Part shown: positions 25,955-34,879 of the stretch, piece by piece
How positions within the stretch are numbered: the first letter of the stretch is position 1
How the letters are laid out: each line of letters begins with the position of its first letter
Origin: Bacteroides fragilis
Lineage (GTDB): Bacteria > Bacillota > Clostridia > Lachnospirales > Lachnospiraceae
Direction of reading: 5' to 3'
Length of the DNA: 64,000 nucleotides
NCBI GenBank assembly: GCA_023664485.1
Contig: JAMPFK010000012.1
Coordinates: 6,344-70,343 of the forward strand
Program-made: the position numbers and the translations under genes
The notes under the pieces: generated by a model
What the model was told of the DNA's origin: nothing
The model's input: only the letters and a program-made list of their open reading frames with translations
The model's database searches: none

Positions 25955-26802
25955 TGAAACATTTTTTCGTAATCGCGAATCAAGTAAAAGACCCGGACGG
26001 CGCTTATACCGAAAGGATCGCGGCGTATCTGCGCGGACGCGGCGCGGCGGTGTCCTGTCTTGTAAACGACAGGGAGAATATGCCGATTCAGGCGCCTGCA
26101 GGAGCCGAATGCGCAATCGTTCTGGGCGGGGACGGCACGTTATTAAAAGCGGCAGGAGACCTGATGGAGCGGGAAATTCCGCTGATCGGCGTGAATCTCG
26201 GCACGCTTGGCTATCTGGCGGAGGTGGAGATCGGAAGCATCGAGAAGGCTCTCGATAAGCTGCTGTGCGGCGTTTATACGAAAGAGGCGCGCATGATGCT
26301 CGCGGGCGATGTGCTCCGGGCAGGGAAAGGCAATACCGATGATGTTCATGGATTCGCGCTCAACGATATCGTTATTTCCCGCTGCGGTTCGCTGCAGATT
26401 CTGCATTTTAATATTTATGTGAATGGGCGTTTTTTAAACGGATACGGCGCCGACGGCATTATCGTGGCTACGCCCACGGGCTCGACCGGATATAATATGT
26501 CTGCAGGCGGCCCCATCGTGGAGCCGGGCGCGAGCCTTTTGCTGCTCACGCCAATCTGTCCGCATACGTTAAATACGAGAAGCATTATCCTTTCACCGGA
26601 GGATGAGGTGGCGATCGAGATACCGGAAGGAAGGGATAAGGCCGTGCAGACGGTGGAGGCCAGCTTTGACGGGACCCATAAGATCATTTTGCAGACCAGA
26701 GACAGAATTGTGATAAAAAAAGCCACGAAGACGACAGAAATTCTGAAGCTCAATACGGAAAGCTTCCTGGAAATTCTGCATAAAAAAATGAGCGAAACGT
26801 AG
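25951..26802 (+). CDS. nadK: NAD kinase
   Basis: 283 residues. GGDGTLLKAAGD (about residue 54) is the diphosphate-binding motif, and NDIVISRCG, GADGIIVATPTGSTGYNMSAGGPIV complete the family pattern. It makes NADP from NAD. The ATG at 25951 overlaps the tlyA stop; a second ATG follows directly at 25954. Spacing to argR is 16 bp. Confidence 0.95.
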   Translation: MMKHFFVIANQVKDPDGAYTERIAAYLRGRGAAVSCLVNDRENMPIQAPAGAECAIVLGGDGTLLKAAGDLMEREIPLIGVNLGTLGYLAEVEIGSIEKALDKLLCGVYTKEARMMLAGDVLRAGKGNTDDVHGFALNDIVISRCGSLQILHFNIYVNGRFLNGYGADGIIVATPTGSTGYNMSAGGPIVEPGASLLLLTPICPHTLNTRSIILSPEDEVAIEIPEGRDKAVQTVEASFDGTHKIILQTRDRIVIKKATKTTEILKLNTESFLEILHKKMSET

Positions 26803-26818
26803 TTTTTGGAGTATTGAA

Positions 26819-27277
26819 ATGAAGAAGAGCAGACACGAGAAAATCAGGGAACTAATCGGCCGGTACGAAATTGAGACGCAGGAAGAGCTTGCGGAAAGAC
26901 TGAAGGAGGAAGGCTGTCAGGTCACACAGGCGACGGTTTCCAGAGATATCCGGGAACTGAAGCTTTCCAAGATACCGGGGGAAGGCGGCAGGCAGAAATA
27001 TGTCGCGTATGAGCAGAGCGACAGTGGACTTGGCGATAAATATACCCGTGTGTTGAAGGATGGATATACCTCGATGGATATAGCGCGGAATCTTCTTGTC
27101 ATGAAAACCGTATCCGGTATGGCGATGGCGGTGGCTGCGGCGGTGGATGCTATGAAAATGCCGGAGGTCGTCGGCTGTATCGCCGGGGACGATACGATCA
27201 TGATAGCGATACGGACGCCGGACGATACGGCGTCCGTTATGGATAAAATAAAGAAAATGCTGCGGCGTGAGGATTAA
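26819..27277 (+). CDS. argR: Arginine repressor ArgR/AhrC
   Basis: 152 residues. N-terminal winged helix (SRHEKIRELIGRYEIETQEE, VTQATVSRDIRELKLSKI) and C-terminal arginine-binding trimerisation domain (GCIAGDDTIMIAIRT). It controls arginine metabolism and lies before recN as in B. subtilis. The start follows a weak site (GGAG, 9 bases). Ends five bases before recN. Confidence 0.95.
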   Translation: MKKSRHEKIRELIGRYEIETQEELAERLKEEGCQVTQATVSRDIRELKLSKIPGEGGRQKYVAYEQSDSGLGDKYTRVLKDGYTSMDIARNLLVMKTVSGMAMAVAAAVDAMKMPEVVGCIAGDDTIMIAIRTPDDTASVMDKIKKMLRRED

Positions 27278-27282
27278 ATATT

Positions 27283-28968
27283 ATGTTGGTTAGCCTGTAT
27301 GTAAAGAACCTTGCATTAATTGATGAAACGGAAGTATATTTCGGAAACGGTCTGAATATACTGACGGGAGAAACGGGAGCCGGAAAATCCATTATCATCG
27401 GCTCCGTGAATCTGGCGCTCGGCGCGAAGGCCGAGAAGGATATGATCCGTACCGGCGCGGATTATGCGCTCATAGAACTGGTCTTTCAGGTGGAAAAGGA
27501 AAAACAGCTGGAGGAGATCCGCAGGCTGGATCTGCCGGTCGAAGAAGACGGAACGGTGATTCTGCAAAGGCGGATCATGCCGGGAAAATCCCTGTGTAAG
27601 GTTGGCGGGGAGACGGTCAGCGTCAGACAGGTTAAGGCGCTCGCCGAAATTTTAATCGATATCCACGGCCAGCATGAACACCAGTCTCTTTTGAAAGCGG
27701 CAAAGCAGCTGGAAATTCTGGATGAATATGCCGGGGAAGAATTAGACGAGCTCAAAAAGCGGCTGAAAGAATGCTATGGGCAATACAGAGAGACCGCGGA
27801 GCGGATCGCGGCGGAGGACGTGGACGAGGAAACGAGGAAGCGCGAGTCATCCCTCGCAGAATTCGAGGTGCGGGAAATCGAAGAAGCGGCGCTCGTTGAC
27901 GGAGAAGATGCCAGGCTGGAGAAAGATTACCGGAAGCTGGCCAATGGCCAGAAGATTCAGGAGGCGGTAACGCTCGCGCATCAGCTGAGCGGTTACGAGA
28001 ATGGAGGCGCTGGCGATGCTATCGGCAGAGCCGTTAAAGAGATACGCGCCGTAGCTTCTTATGATGAAACGCTCCGGAATCTGGAGGAACAGCTTTTGGA
28101 TATCGACAGCCTGCTGAACGACTATAACAGGACAGCAGCGGATTATCTGTCAGGTCTGGAATTTGACGGAGAGCTGTTCATAAAGGCGGAGAAGCGGCTG
28201 GATCTGATCAATCATTTGAAGGCAAAATATGGGAATACCATCGAAGAAATCCTCGGTTATCAGGCAAAAATGCAGGAAAAACTGGACCGATACCGGAATT
28301 TTGACGAATATAAGCGGGAACTTGCCGCAAAAGAGGCCGCTTTGAAAAAGGAACTCCTCCGGTTATGCGAAAAGGCATCGAAGATCCGGAAGAAAAGAGC
28401 TGGAGAGCTGGCAAAATCGATGAAAAAGGCGTTGGTAGACCTGAACTTTATCGATGTCGCATTTGAAATTTATGTACAGTCCGAAGAAGAAAAAATCGGG
28501 CCGGGCGGCTATGATCAGGTGTCTTTTATGATATCTACCAATCCGGGAGAGGCATTGCGGCCGCTTTCCCAGGTTGCGAGCGGCGGCGAACTTTCCAGAA
28601 TCATGCTTGCCTTAAAGACGGTGCTGGCGGATAAGGACGAGATTGAAACGCTGATTTTTGACGAAATCGATACGGGCATCAGCGGAAAGACCGCCTGGAA
28701 GGTTTCCGAAAAAATGGGAATACTCGGCCGGAAGCATCAGCTGATCTGCATTACGCATCTGCCGCAGATAGCGGCGATGGCGGATACCCATTTTCAGATC
28801 GAAAAGACCGTGTCGAAGGAACGGACGACGACACGGATACGCGAGCTGGAGGAAAAGGAGAGCGTGGAAGAGCTTGCGAGAATGCTGGGAGGCGCGAGCA
28901 TTACGGAAAATGTGCTGAATAATGCGATCGAAATGAAAGATTTGGCAAGAAAAACAAAACAATCTTAA
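27283..28968 (+). CDS. recN: DNA repair protein RecN
   Basis: 561 residues, SMC-like. Walker A GETGAGKSIIIGSVNLALG near residue 29; long coiled coil in the middle; signature SQVASGGELSRIMLALK; Walker B ETLIFDEIDTGISGKTA. Acts early in double-strand break repair. The ATG at 27283 follows GAGGATTAAA. It ends the yqhY-recN operon and is followed by a good terminator. I saw no LexA box directly upstream; it would be cotranscribed with argR. Confidence 0.95.
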   Translation: MLVSLYVKNLALIDETEVYFGNGLNILTGETGAGKSIIIGSVNLALGAKAEKDMIRTGADYALIELVFQVEKEKQLEEIRRLDLPVEEDGTVILQRRIMPGKSLCKVGGETVSVRQVKALAEILIDIHGQHEHQSLLKAAKQLEILDEYAGEELDELKKRLKECYGQYRETAERIAAEDVDEETRKRESSLAEFEVREIEEAALVDGEDARLEKDYRKLANGQKIQEAVTLAHQLSGYENGGAGDAIGRAVKEIRAVASYDETLRNLEEQLLDIDSLLNDYNRTAADYLSGLEFDGELFIKAEKRLDLINHLKAKYGNTIEEILGYQAKMQEKLDRYRNFDEYKRELAAKEAALKKELLRLCEKASKIRKKRAGELAKSMKKALVDLNFIDVAFEIYVQSEEEKIGPGGYDQVSFMISTNPGEALRPLSQVASGGELSRIMLALKTVLADKDEIETLIFDEIDTGISGKTAWKVSEKMGILGRKHQLICITHLPQIAAMADTHFQIEKTVSKERTTTRIRELEEKESVEELARMLGGASITENVLNNAIEMKDLARKTKQS

Positions 28969-28995
28969 ATTAAAATCGAAGTTTTTTCACATACT

Positions 28996-29026
28996 AAAAA
29001 GGACATACGCTTGTATGTTCTTTTTT
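28996..29026 (+). terminator. Terminator after recN
   Basis: Stem AAAAAGGACATAC / GTATGTTCTTTTTT with loop GCTT and T run; closes the yqhY-recN operon. Confidence 0.75.
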
Positions 29027-29070
29027 GGTGTGCCTTATGGACATATGTTGACAATAGCTGGGAAAGGAAC

Positions 29071-30354
29071 ATGAAAATGACTGATTACGACTTGAAAATA
29101 AAAAGATATCGAAGATTTTTATATATCGTACTGGCAGGCGGACTGATTGCGCTTCTGGCAACGGCATACGTCGATTATTGGAAAAGGGTGCCCTCTACCA
29201 TTAAAATTCGTGCGGGGATCGAACAGAAACTGGATTTTCATGTGCCGGTTTCCGGGGAAATCTATCAGGGGGAGGCAGTGGAAAGCCTTTCTACCGGGGT
29301 GGAGAGCCTTCACGTTGATTTTTTGAACGGCGTGACAGTCAAGGCTAATCAAATCGATCATTATAAAATGGATTTGAAACTGTTCGGAATCCTTCCTTAT
29401 AAAAGCGTGGATATTCAGGTGATTCAGGACAAGACGCTGATGCCGTCGGGTATTCCGATCGGCATTTATGTAAAAACGAGCGGCGTTCTGGTAGTCGGCA
29501 TCGGCGAATTTGAAAATGAGCGCGGAGAGACGATATCCCCCGCCCAGTATATTTTGCAGGCGGGCGATTATATTCTGGACGTGAACGGGGAAAAGGTGGA
29601 GAATAAGAAACAATTCGTACAGATGATAGCGGATTCTGAGGGAGAAGAAATGATCATGACGCTGCGGCGGGGAGAAGAGATTACGGAGGTGAAGATAAAG
29701 CCCGAAGGGAATCCGAACGGTGACTGGAAGCTCGGCATCTGGATCCGGGATAACGCGCAGGGCATCGGAACGCTGACCTATGTGGATACGGACGAGACCT
29801 TCGGTGCGCTCGGACATGGGATCAATGATGTAGATACCTCGACGCTGATGCAGCTGGAAGAGGGAACTTTATATAAGACGGAAATCATAGGGATCACACG
29901 GGGACAGGACGGCGCTCCCGGCGAGCTGACCGGTTACATCGAATATGAAAATGAAAATGTTATCGGCGAGATTACGGAGAATACGGCGGAAGGCATTTTC
30001 GGTGTCTGTAAAGAAGAAATTGTGCAGCAGACTTCCTTTGCGCCGGTTCCGATCGCGTTAAAGCAGGAAGTCGTGACGGGGCCTGCCAAGATCATTTGTT
30101 CCGTGACCGGAGAGCCTAAATATTACGATATCTCGATAGAAGAGCTGCATTTGGAGGAGGGGAATGTGAACCGGGGACTCGTTATTAAGATTACGGACGA
30201 AGAGCTGCTCGCCTTGACCGGGGGAATCATTCAGGGGATGAGCGGCAGTCCGATTATTCAGAACGGAAAACTGGTAGGCGCGGTGACGCATGTGCTCGTA
30301 CAGGATTCGGCCAGCGGATATGGTATTTTTATCGAGAATATGCTGGTGCAGTAA
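29071..30354 (+). CDS. spoIVB: SpoIVB peptidase (S55, PDZ)
   Basis: 427 residues. One N-terminal membrane helix (about residues 18-36), a PDZ domain (about 140-215, YILDVNGEKVENKKQFVQMI) and the S55 serine protease domain with the His in GALGHGIND and the Ser in GIIQGMSGSPII. SpoIVB is made in the forespore and cuts SpoIVFA to trigger sigma-K activation. The start at 29071 follows GGAAAGGA; the longer reading from 29011 is rejected. spo0A follows, the classical order. Confidence 0.95.
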   Translation: MKMTDYDLKIKRYRRFLYIVLAGGLIALLATAYVDYWKRVPSTIKIRAGIEQKLDFHVPVSGEIYQGEAVESLSTGVESLHVDFLNGVTVKANQIDHYKMDLKLFGILPYKSVDIQVIQDKTLMPSGIPIGIYVKTSGVLVVGIGEFENERGETISPAQYILQAGDYILDVNGEKVENKKQFVQMIADSEGEEMIMTLRRGEEITEVKIKPEGNPNGDWKLGIWIRDNAQGIGTLTYVDTDETFGALGHGINDVDTSTLMQLEEGTLYKTEIIGITRGQDGAPGELTGYIEYENENVIGEITENTAEGIFGVCKEEIVQQTSFAPVPIALKQEVVTGPAKIICSVTGEPKYYDISIEELHLEEGNVNRGLVIKITDEELLALTGGIIQGMSGSPIIQNGKLVGAVTHVLVQDSASGYGIFIENMLVQ

Positions 30355-30411
30355 GGGCGATGACTAAATATTCCACAGGTCTTTCGGATTGTTTATAATA
30401 GGCTTAGTATC

Positions 30412-30461
30412 GTGCCAAAAAGAAGCAAAAGTTCGCAGGCTGAGCAGGAATGGAGGATCTT
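30412..30461 (+). repeat. Dispersed leader repeat, copy d (partial)
   Basis: GTGCC (30412) and TTCGCAGGCTGAGCAGGAAT (30432) match the second half of copies b and c. The 5' stem is degenerate. It ends in GGAGGATCTT and sets the start of the shortened spo0A. Confidence 0.65.
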
Positions 30462-30989
30462 ATGGAACAATTAAATTTAACGGTGACAAGAGATAACGAG
30501 AAGGTATACCAGATTCTGAATAATCTGATGAGCGGCGATAAAGAATTCCAGATTATGATAACCGTACCGTCGGGCAGGCCGGAAAACGGAACGGAGAGGG
30601 AGAAAGACGTCGTAAAGGAGCCGGTCGTTCACGATCTGGAAAAAGATGTTACCAATATGATACATGAAATCGGCGTGCCGGCACATATCAAAGGCTATCA
30701 GTATCTGCGGGAGGCGATCATGATGTCGGTGGAGGATGTGGAGATGCTTGGTTCCATTACCAAGATCCTCTATCCGACGATCGCCGGGAAATATCAGACG
30801 ACGCCAAGCCGTGTGGAGCGCGCCATCCGGCATGCGATCGAGGTGGCCTGGTCGCGGGGGAAGATGGAAACGCTGGATTCCCTGTTCGGTTATACCATCA
30901 ATACCGGAAAAGGAAAGCCGACCAATTCGGAATTTATCGCTCTGATCGCAGATAAGATCCGCCTGCAGTACCGGGGACATATAAATTAA
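30462..30989 (+). CDS. spo0A: Spo0A-type regulator with most of the receiver domain missing
   Basis: 175 residues, against about 265 for normal Spo0A. Residues from about 66 on are a complete, highly conserved Spo0A effector domain (IHEIGVPAHIKGYQYLREAI, SRVERAIRHAIEVAWSRG, FGYTI and KPTNSEFIALIADKIRL). The first 37 residues (MEQLNLTVTRDNEKVYQIL) look like the first strand and helix of the receiver, with the acidic pair reduced to Arg-Asp. The phosphoacceptor strand (LDIIMP), the Ser/Thr and Lys motifs and the dimer helix are absent. Only 107 bp separate it from spoIVB, so the missing part is not upstream. An isolated effector domain would be expected to bind 0A boxes without phosphorylation, or act as a competitor. 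Whether a full Spo0A exists elsewhere is unknown. Confidence 0.85.
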   Translation: MEQLNLTVTRDNEKVYQILNNLMSGDKEFQIMITVPSGRPENGTEREKDVVKEPVVHDLEKDVTNMIHEIGVPAHIKGYQYLREAIMMSVEDVEMLGSITKILYPTIAGKYQTTPSRVERAIRHAIEVAWSRGKMETLDSLFGYTINTGKGKPTNSEFIALIADKIRLQYRGHIN

Positions 30990-31049
30990 TGCGCAATTAA
31001 TAGAAATTAATCCTTTTATTACCAACAGAAATGCTGTATAATAACAGAA

Positions 31050-31168
31050 ACGACTCCAATGGAGCCGTATCTGTAGAAGCAGCTTCAGAGGAAGCAGCAT
31101 CTGTAGAAACGACTCCAATGGGAGTCGTATCTGTGAAAACAGCTCCGGGGGAGCTGTTTTCGGAAGAA
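31050..31168 (+). repeat. Four 30-bp tandem hairpin units before glgA
   Basis: Each unit is a hairpin of about 20 bases followed by a 10-base link like ATCTGTAGAA. Units: 31050-31078, 31079-31108, 31109-31138, 31139-31168. Stems: ACGACTCC/GGAGTCGT (unit 3), AACAGCTCC/GGAGCTGTT (unit 4), CTCC/GGAG in unit 1 and GCTTC/GAAGC in unit 2. The array ends 28 bp before the glgA start, so it is probably in the mRNA leader. Confidence 0.8.
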
Positions 31169-31196
31169 GAAAACGGTCATGTTGGAGGGTTATTTC

Positions 31197-32642
31197 ATGA
31201 AGAAGATTTTGTTTGTTGCATCGGAGGGGGTGCCGTTCATTAAGACAGGAGGTCTGGCAGACGTTGTCGGCTCTTTGCCCAAATGTATTGACAAGGAGTA
31301 TTTTGATGTAAGGGTAATCCTTCCTAAATATACCTGTATGTCACAGAAGATGAAAGATCTGCTGCAGTATAGGACGCACTTTTACATGGACTTTCATTGG
31401 AAAAATGAATATGTGGGTATTCTCGAAGCGGAAGTGGACGGCGTAAAATATTATTTTATCGATAACGAATCCTTTTTTAACGGATTTAAGCCGTATAGCG
31501 ATAACGCTTTATTTGAAATTGAAAAATATGCTTATTTTTGTAAAGCGGCGCTTTCCATTCTGCCCGTCATCGATTTCAAACCGGATCTGATCCATTGCCA
31601 TGACTGGCAGACAGGCTTAATTCCGGTCTATTTGAAGGAACGGTTCCAGGGCGGCGAATTTTACCGTGGAATTAAGACGGTCATGACGATCCATAACCTG
31701 AAATTCCAGGGAAAATGGAGCGTTAAGGAAGTGCGGGAGATTACCGGGCTCCCGGAATATTTCTTTACGGCGGATAAGCTGGAAGCCTATAAAGATGCCA
31801 ATCTGTTGAAAGGCGGTCTTGTTTATGCCGACGCGATCACGACGGTCAGCGATACTTATGCGGAAGAAATTAAGACGGAATTTTACGGAGAGGGCCTGAA
31901 CGGTCTGCTCTGCGCGAGAAAGAACGACCTGCGCGGTATCGTCAACGGCATCGATTACGATGATTTTAACCCGGAGACGGATAAAAATATCGAGCATCCT
32001 TATAACGCGGTCAATTTCCGCAAGGAAAAGGTGAAGAACAAACACGCGCTTCAGGCGGAGCTGGGCCTGAATCAGGACGATAAGACGATGATGATCGGTA
32101 TCGTATCCCGCCTGACGGGACAGAAGGGCTTTGACCTGATCGCCTATGTGATGGATGAGCTCTGCCAGGACAATGTGCAGCTCGTCGTGCTCGGAACCGG
32201 CGAAGAGCAGTATGAAAATATGTTCCGTCATTTTGACTGGAAATATCATGGAAAGGTTTCGGCGAATATTTATTATTCGGACGCGCTGTCCCATAAGATC
32301 TATGCGGCGAGCGATGCGTTCCTGATGCCGTCGCTGTTCGAGCCCTGCGGCCTGAGCCAGCTGATGTCGCTTCGTTACGGTACGGTTCCGATCGTCCGTG
32401 AGACCGGAGGTCTGAAAGATACGGTGGAGCCATATAATGAATATGAGAGCACCGGGACGGGATTCAGCTTTGTCAATTACAATGCGCATGAGATGCTGAA
32501 CACGATCCGCTATGCGGAGCGCATCTACTATGATAAGAAAAGAGAGTGGAACAAGATCATTGACCGCGCTATGGTGGCCGATTTCTCCTGGCATGTATCT
32601 GCTGAGAAGTATCAGGAAATGTATGACTGGCTGATCGGTTAG
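31197..32642 (+). CDS. glgA: Glycogen synthase (ADP-glucose)
   Basis: 481 residues, GT5 family. KTGGLADVVGSLPK at residues 15-28 is the ADP-glucose binding motif; HDWQTGLIPVYL, VNGIDYDDFNP, SRLTGQKGFDL and PSLFEPCGLSQLMSLRYG follow. It elongates alpha-1,4-glucan. The start at 31197 follows GGAGGG; the in-frame ATG at 31179 overlaps that site. It stands apart from other glycogen genes here; storage glucan in clostridia is often tied to sporulation. Confidence 0.95.
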   Translation: MKKILFVASEGVPFIKTGGLADVVGSLPKCIDKEYFDVRVILPKYTCMSQKMKDLLQYRTHFYMDFHWKNEYVGILEAEVDGVKYYFIDNESFFNGFKPYSDNALFEIEKYAYFCKAALSILPVIDFKPDLIHCHDWQTGLIPVYLKERFQGGEFYRGIKTVMTIHNLKFQGKWSVKEVREITGLPEYFFTADKLEAYKDANLLKGGLVYADAITTVSDTYAEEIKTEFYGEGLNGLLCARKNDLRGIVNGIDYDDFNPETDKNIEHPYNAVNFRKEKVKNKHALQAELGLNQDDKTMMIGIVSRLTGQKGFDLIAYVMDELCQDNVQLVVLGTGEEQYENMFRHFDWKYHGKVSANIYYSDALSHKIYAASDAFLMPSLFEPCGLSQLMSLRYGTVPIVRETGGLKDTVEPYNEYESTGTGFSFVNYNAHEMLNTIRYAERIYYDKKREWNKIIDRAMVADFSWHVSAEKYQEMYDWLIG

Positions 32643-32670
32643 ACAGCAAAAGGATGGATGGAAACGAAAT

Positions 32671-34308
32671 ATGGCACAACAAAAGAAAAAAGACAGTTTT
32701 GTGCTTCAGGCCGGCATTCTTGCTGCAGCCGGTATTATCGTTAAAATCATTGGCCTGATATACAGAAGCCCTCTGACCAGCATTATTGGTCTGGAAGGAA
32801 ACGGATATTATAGCAGCGCCATTAATATTTATACCATTATTTTATTGGTTTCTTCGTATAGTATACCCTCTGCCATTTCTAAAGTCATCGCACAGCGGCT
32901 GGCTTATAAGGAATATCGAAATGCCCAGAGGGTATTTCAGTGTGCGCTCATTTATGTCGTGGCGGTAGGGGGGGCAGCCTCCCTGCTGACTTTTTTTGCC
33001 GCGCCCCTGTTAGTCTCCGATATGCCCAATTCGATTCCGGTACTGCGTGTTTTCGCGCCGACCATTTTCTTTTCCGGGCTGCTCGGCGTGCTGCGGGGAT
33101 ATTTTCAGGCGCACGGTTCGATGGCGCATACGTCCATTTCCCAGATCCTGGAACAGATTCTGAATGCGGGAATCAGTATCCTTGCGGCCTACTTGCTGAT
33201 CGGGATGGTAAAGGACGAAAGCGGGACGACACAGGCCGTCTACGGCGCTTCCGGCAGTGCGCTCGGTACGGGCGCCGGTGTGCTGATCGCGCTTTTGTTC
33301 ATGTTCGGCATGTACTGTCTGAACAGGGATGTTATCCGAAAAAGGATGGAACGGGATCGTTCAAAGCATCAGGAAAGCTATCAGGAAATTTTCAGGGTCA
33401 TTATTACGACCGTGACCCCCTTTATTTTAAGTACATTCATCTATAACTGCTCTACGGTTGTCAATATGAAAATCTACAATCATATTGTAATTGATATCAA
33501 GGGGCTGGAAGAATCGCTGGCGGCGATTCAATACGGTATCTTTGCGACACAGGCGATGTCCATCGTCAACATTCCGATCGCGCTGTCATCGGCGATGTCG
33601 TCCGCGTCGCTGCCGGGCGTTTCCGCCACATTCGCGACGCATCATGAAAAGGAGACGCGGTATAAAGTCAATCAGGCGACCCGGATAACGATGCTGCTGT
33701 CCATTCCTTCGGCGGTCGGCCTGCTGGTGCTGGCAAAACCAATCGTGCAGTTTATTTATCCGCAGAGAGAAGCGCTGGATATGGCGTCGAGCGTGCTCCG
33801 CGTGCTGGCGGTCACCGTCGTCCTGTCGGGAATTTCCACTCTGACCAATGCGGTATTACAGGGGATCGGCAGGGTCAATACGCCGGTCATCCATGCGGTC
33901 ATCGCGCTGGCCGTGCAGATCGGAATTCTGGTCGTGCTGCTTCTGTATACCGATCTGGATCTTTATGCGCTGGCAATCGCCAATATCGCCTATTCGCTGC
34001 TGATGTGCCTGCTGAATCATGCCGCGGTCAAGAAATATTTGAGTTACCGGGAAGATATTGCCAAAACCTATCTGATTCCCGGTCTTGCCGCAGTCTGGAT
34101 GGGCGCGGCGGCGTACGGTGTCTATGAAGGCGTTTATTATCTGATCAAAATGAACCGGATTTCCCTGATATTGGCGCTCGGTATGGCAGTAATCGTTTAT
34201 TTTGTGCTTGTCATCCGAATGGGCGCGGTCAACGAAGCGGAACTCAAAGCCTTTCCGAAAGGCGCTATGCTGGTGCATATCGCAAAAAAAATGCATCTGT
34301 TAAGATGA
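32671..34308 (+). CDS. MATE/MVF-type flippase (polysaccharide biosynthesis, SpoVB/MurJ-like)
   Basis: 545 residues with about 14 membrane helices; an N-terminal SFVLQAGILAAAGIIVKIIG and GLEGNGYYSSAINIYTI pattern is typical of the putative polysaccharide flippases of Clostridia related to SpoVB and Amj/MurJ. The probable cargo is a lipid-linked peptidoglycan or cell-surface polymer precursor. A second, more SpoVB-like paralogue is at 52723. It starts 28 bp after glgA with AGGATGG upstream, and may be cotranscribed. Confidence 0.8.
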   Translation: MAQQKKKDSFVLQAGILAAAGIIVKIIGLIYRSPLTSIIGLEGNGYYSSAINIYTIILLVSSYSIPSAISKVIAQRLAYKEYRNAQRVFQCALIYVVAVGGAASLLTFFAAPLLVSDMPNSIPVLRVFAPTIFFSGLLGVLRGYFQAHGSMAHTSISQILEQILNAGISILAAYLLIGMVKDESGTTQAVYGASGSALGTGAGVLIALLFMFGMYCLNRDVIRKRMERDRSKHQESYQEIFRVIITTVTPFILSTFIYNCSTVVNMKIYNHIVIDIKGLEESLAAIQYGIFATQAMSIVNIPIALSSAMSSASLPGVSATFATHHEKETRYKVNQATRITMLLSIPSAVGLLVLAKPIVQFIYPQREALDMASSVLRVLAVTVVLSGISTLTNAVLQGIGRVNTPVIHAVIALAVQIGILVVLLLYTDLDLYALAIANIAYSLLMCLLNHAAVKKYLSYREDIAKTYLIPGLAAVWMGAAAYGVYEGVYYLIKMNRISLILALGMAVIVYFVLVIRMGAVNEAELKAFPKGAMLVHIAKKMHLLR

Positions 34309-34390
34309 GCTGAAAAATGAAGAATCCGTGTATAATTCCTTCCCGAATACAAATACTAATCCTGCATAAAAAAATCAGGAGGGAATCCAA

Positions 34391-34576
34391 ATGGCAAATT
34401 TATCAGAGCTTGAATTACAAAATCTCCGTCATCTCATGGGCGGCTACGACGTAACACACTGCAAAATGAAAGAGTATGCGGAATGCGCGAGCGATACGCA
34501 GGTAAAGCAGTTCTTTGAAAAAGGGGCAAAATCCGCGATGCAGAACAAGCAGCAGTTAATGGAATTTTTACGTTAG
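34391..34576 (+). CDS. Small helical protein, spore-coat (CotF-like) partner
   Basis: 61 residues, two helices (SELELQNLRHLMGGYDVTHCKMKEYAECA), strong ribosome site AGGAGGG eight bases before the ATG. It lies 18 bp before a CotF-domain gene, and this pair of short genes is common in clostridia, where they are annotated as spore coat proteins. It may represent the N-terminal helices of a ferritin-like four-helix bundle split into two chains. The upstream stretch GAATA-N15-CATAAAA resembles a sigma-E/K type promoter, weakly. Confidence 0.6.
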   Translation: MANLSELELQNLRHLMGGYDVTHCKMKEYAECASDTQVKQFFEKGAKSAMQNKQQLMEFLR

Positions 34577-34594
34577 TATGAGAATGGAGGTTGA

Positions 34595-34861
34595 ATGAAA
34601 ATGCAGATGCAGGAAAAAACAATGGTAGCGGATACTTTGACAGGAATCAACGGCGAGCTGGTCCGTTTCGGCGAAATGATTCCGCAGACCGAAAACAAGG
34701 AATTAAAGCAGACCCTGAAACAGTTCAGAAATGCCTGTGAGCAGTCTCAGGAAGAGCTGTATCAGATCGCGAGAGAAAAGTCTTATTATGTACCGGCGGC
34801 AAAAGCGACGCAGGCGGAAATCGATCATGTGAAGTCTTTGTTTACCGAAAAGACAATTTAA
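34595..34861 (+). CDS. CotF-domain spore coat protein
   Basis: 88 residues. KTMVADTLTGINGELVRFGEM, NKELKQTLKQFRNACEQSQE and IAREKSYYVPA fit the coat F domain (PF07875). About half the length of B. subtilis CotF, containing one domain only. GGAGG lies five bases before the ATG at 34595. Probable spore coat or coat-associated protein made with the preceding small gene. A long two-part stem-loop terminator follows. Confidence 0.75.
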   Translation: MKMQMQEKTMVADTLTGINGELVRFGEMIPQTENKELKQTLKQFRNACEQSQEELYQIAREKSYYVPAAKATQAEIDHVKSLFTEKTI

Positions 34862-34879
34862 CAGAAAAACAGCGTATAA

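Noticed and set aside
30355..30461. Receiver domain of Spo0A encoded upstream in another frame
   Set aside because: Only 107 bp separate it from spoIVB and none of the frames shows receiver motifs.
31050..31168. CRISPR-like array
   Set aside because: The 30-bp period has no unique spacers; the varying parts are hairpin stems and there are only four units, with no cas genes.
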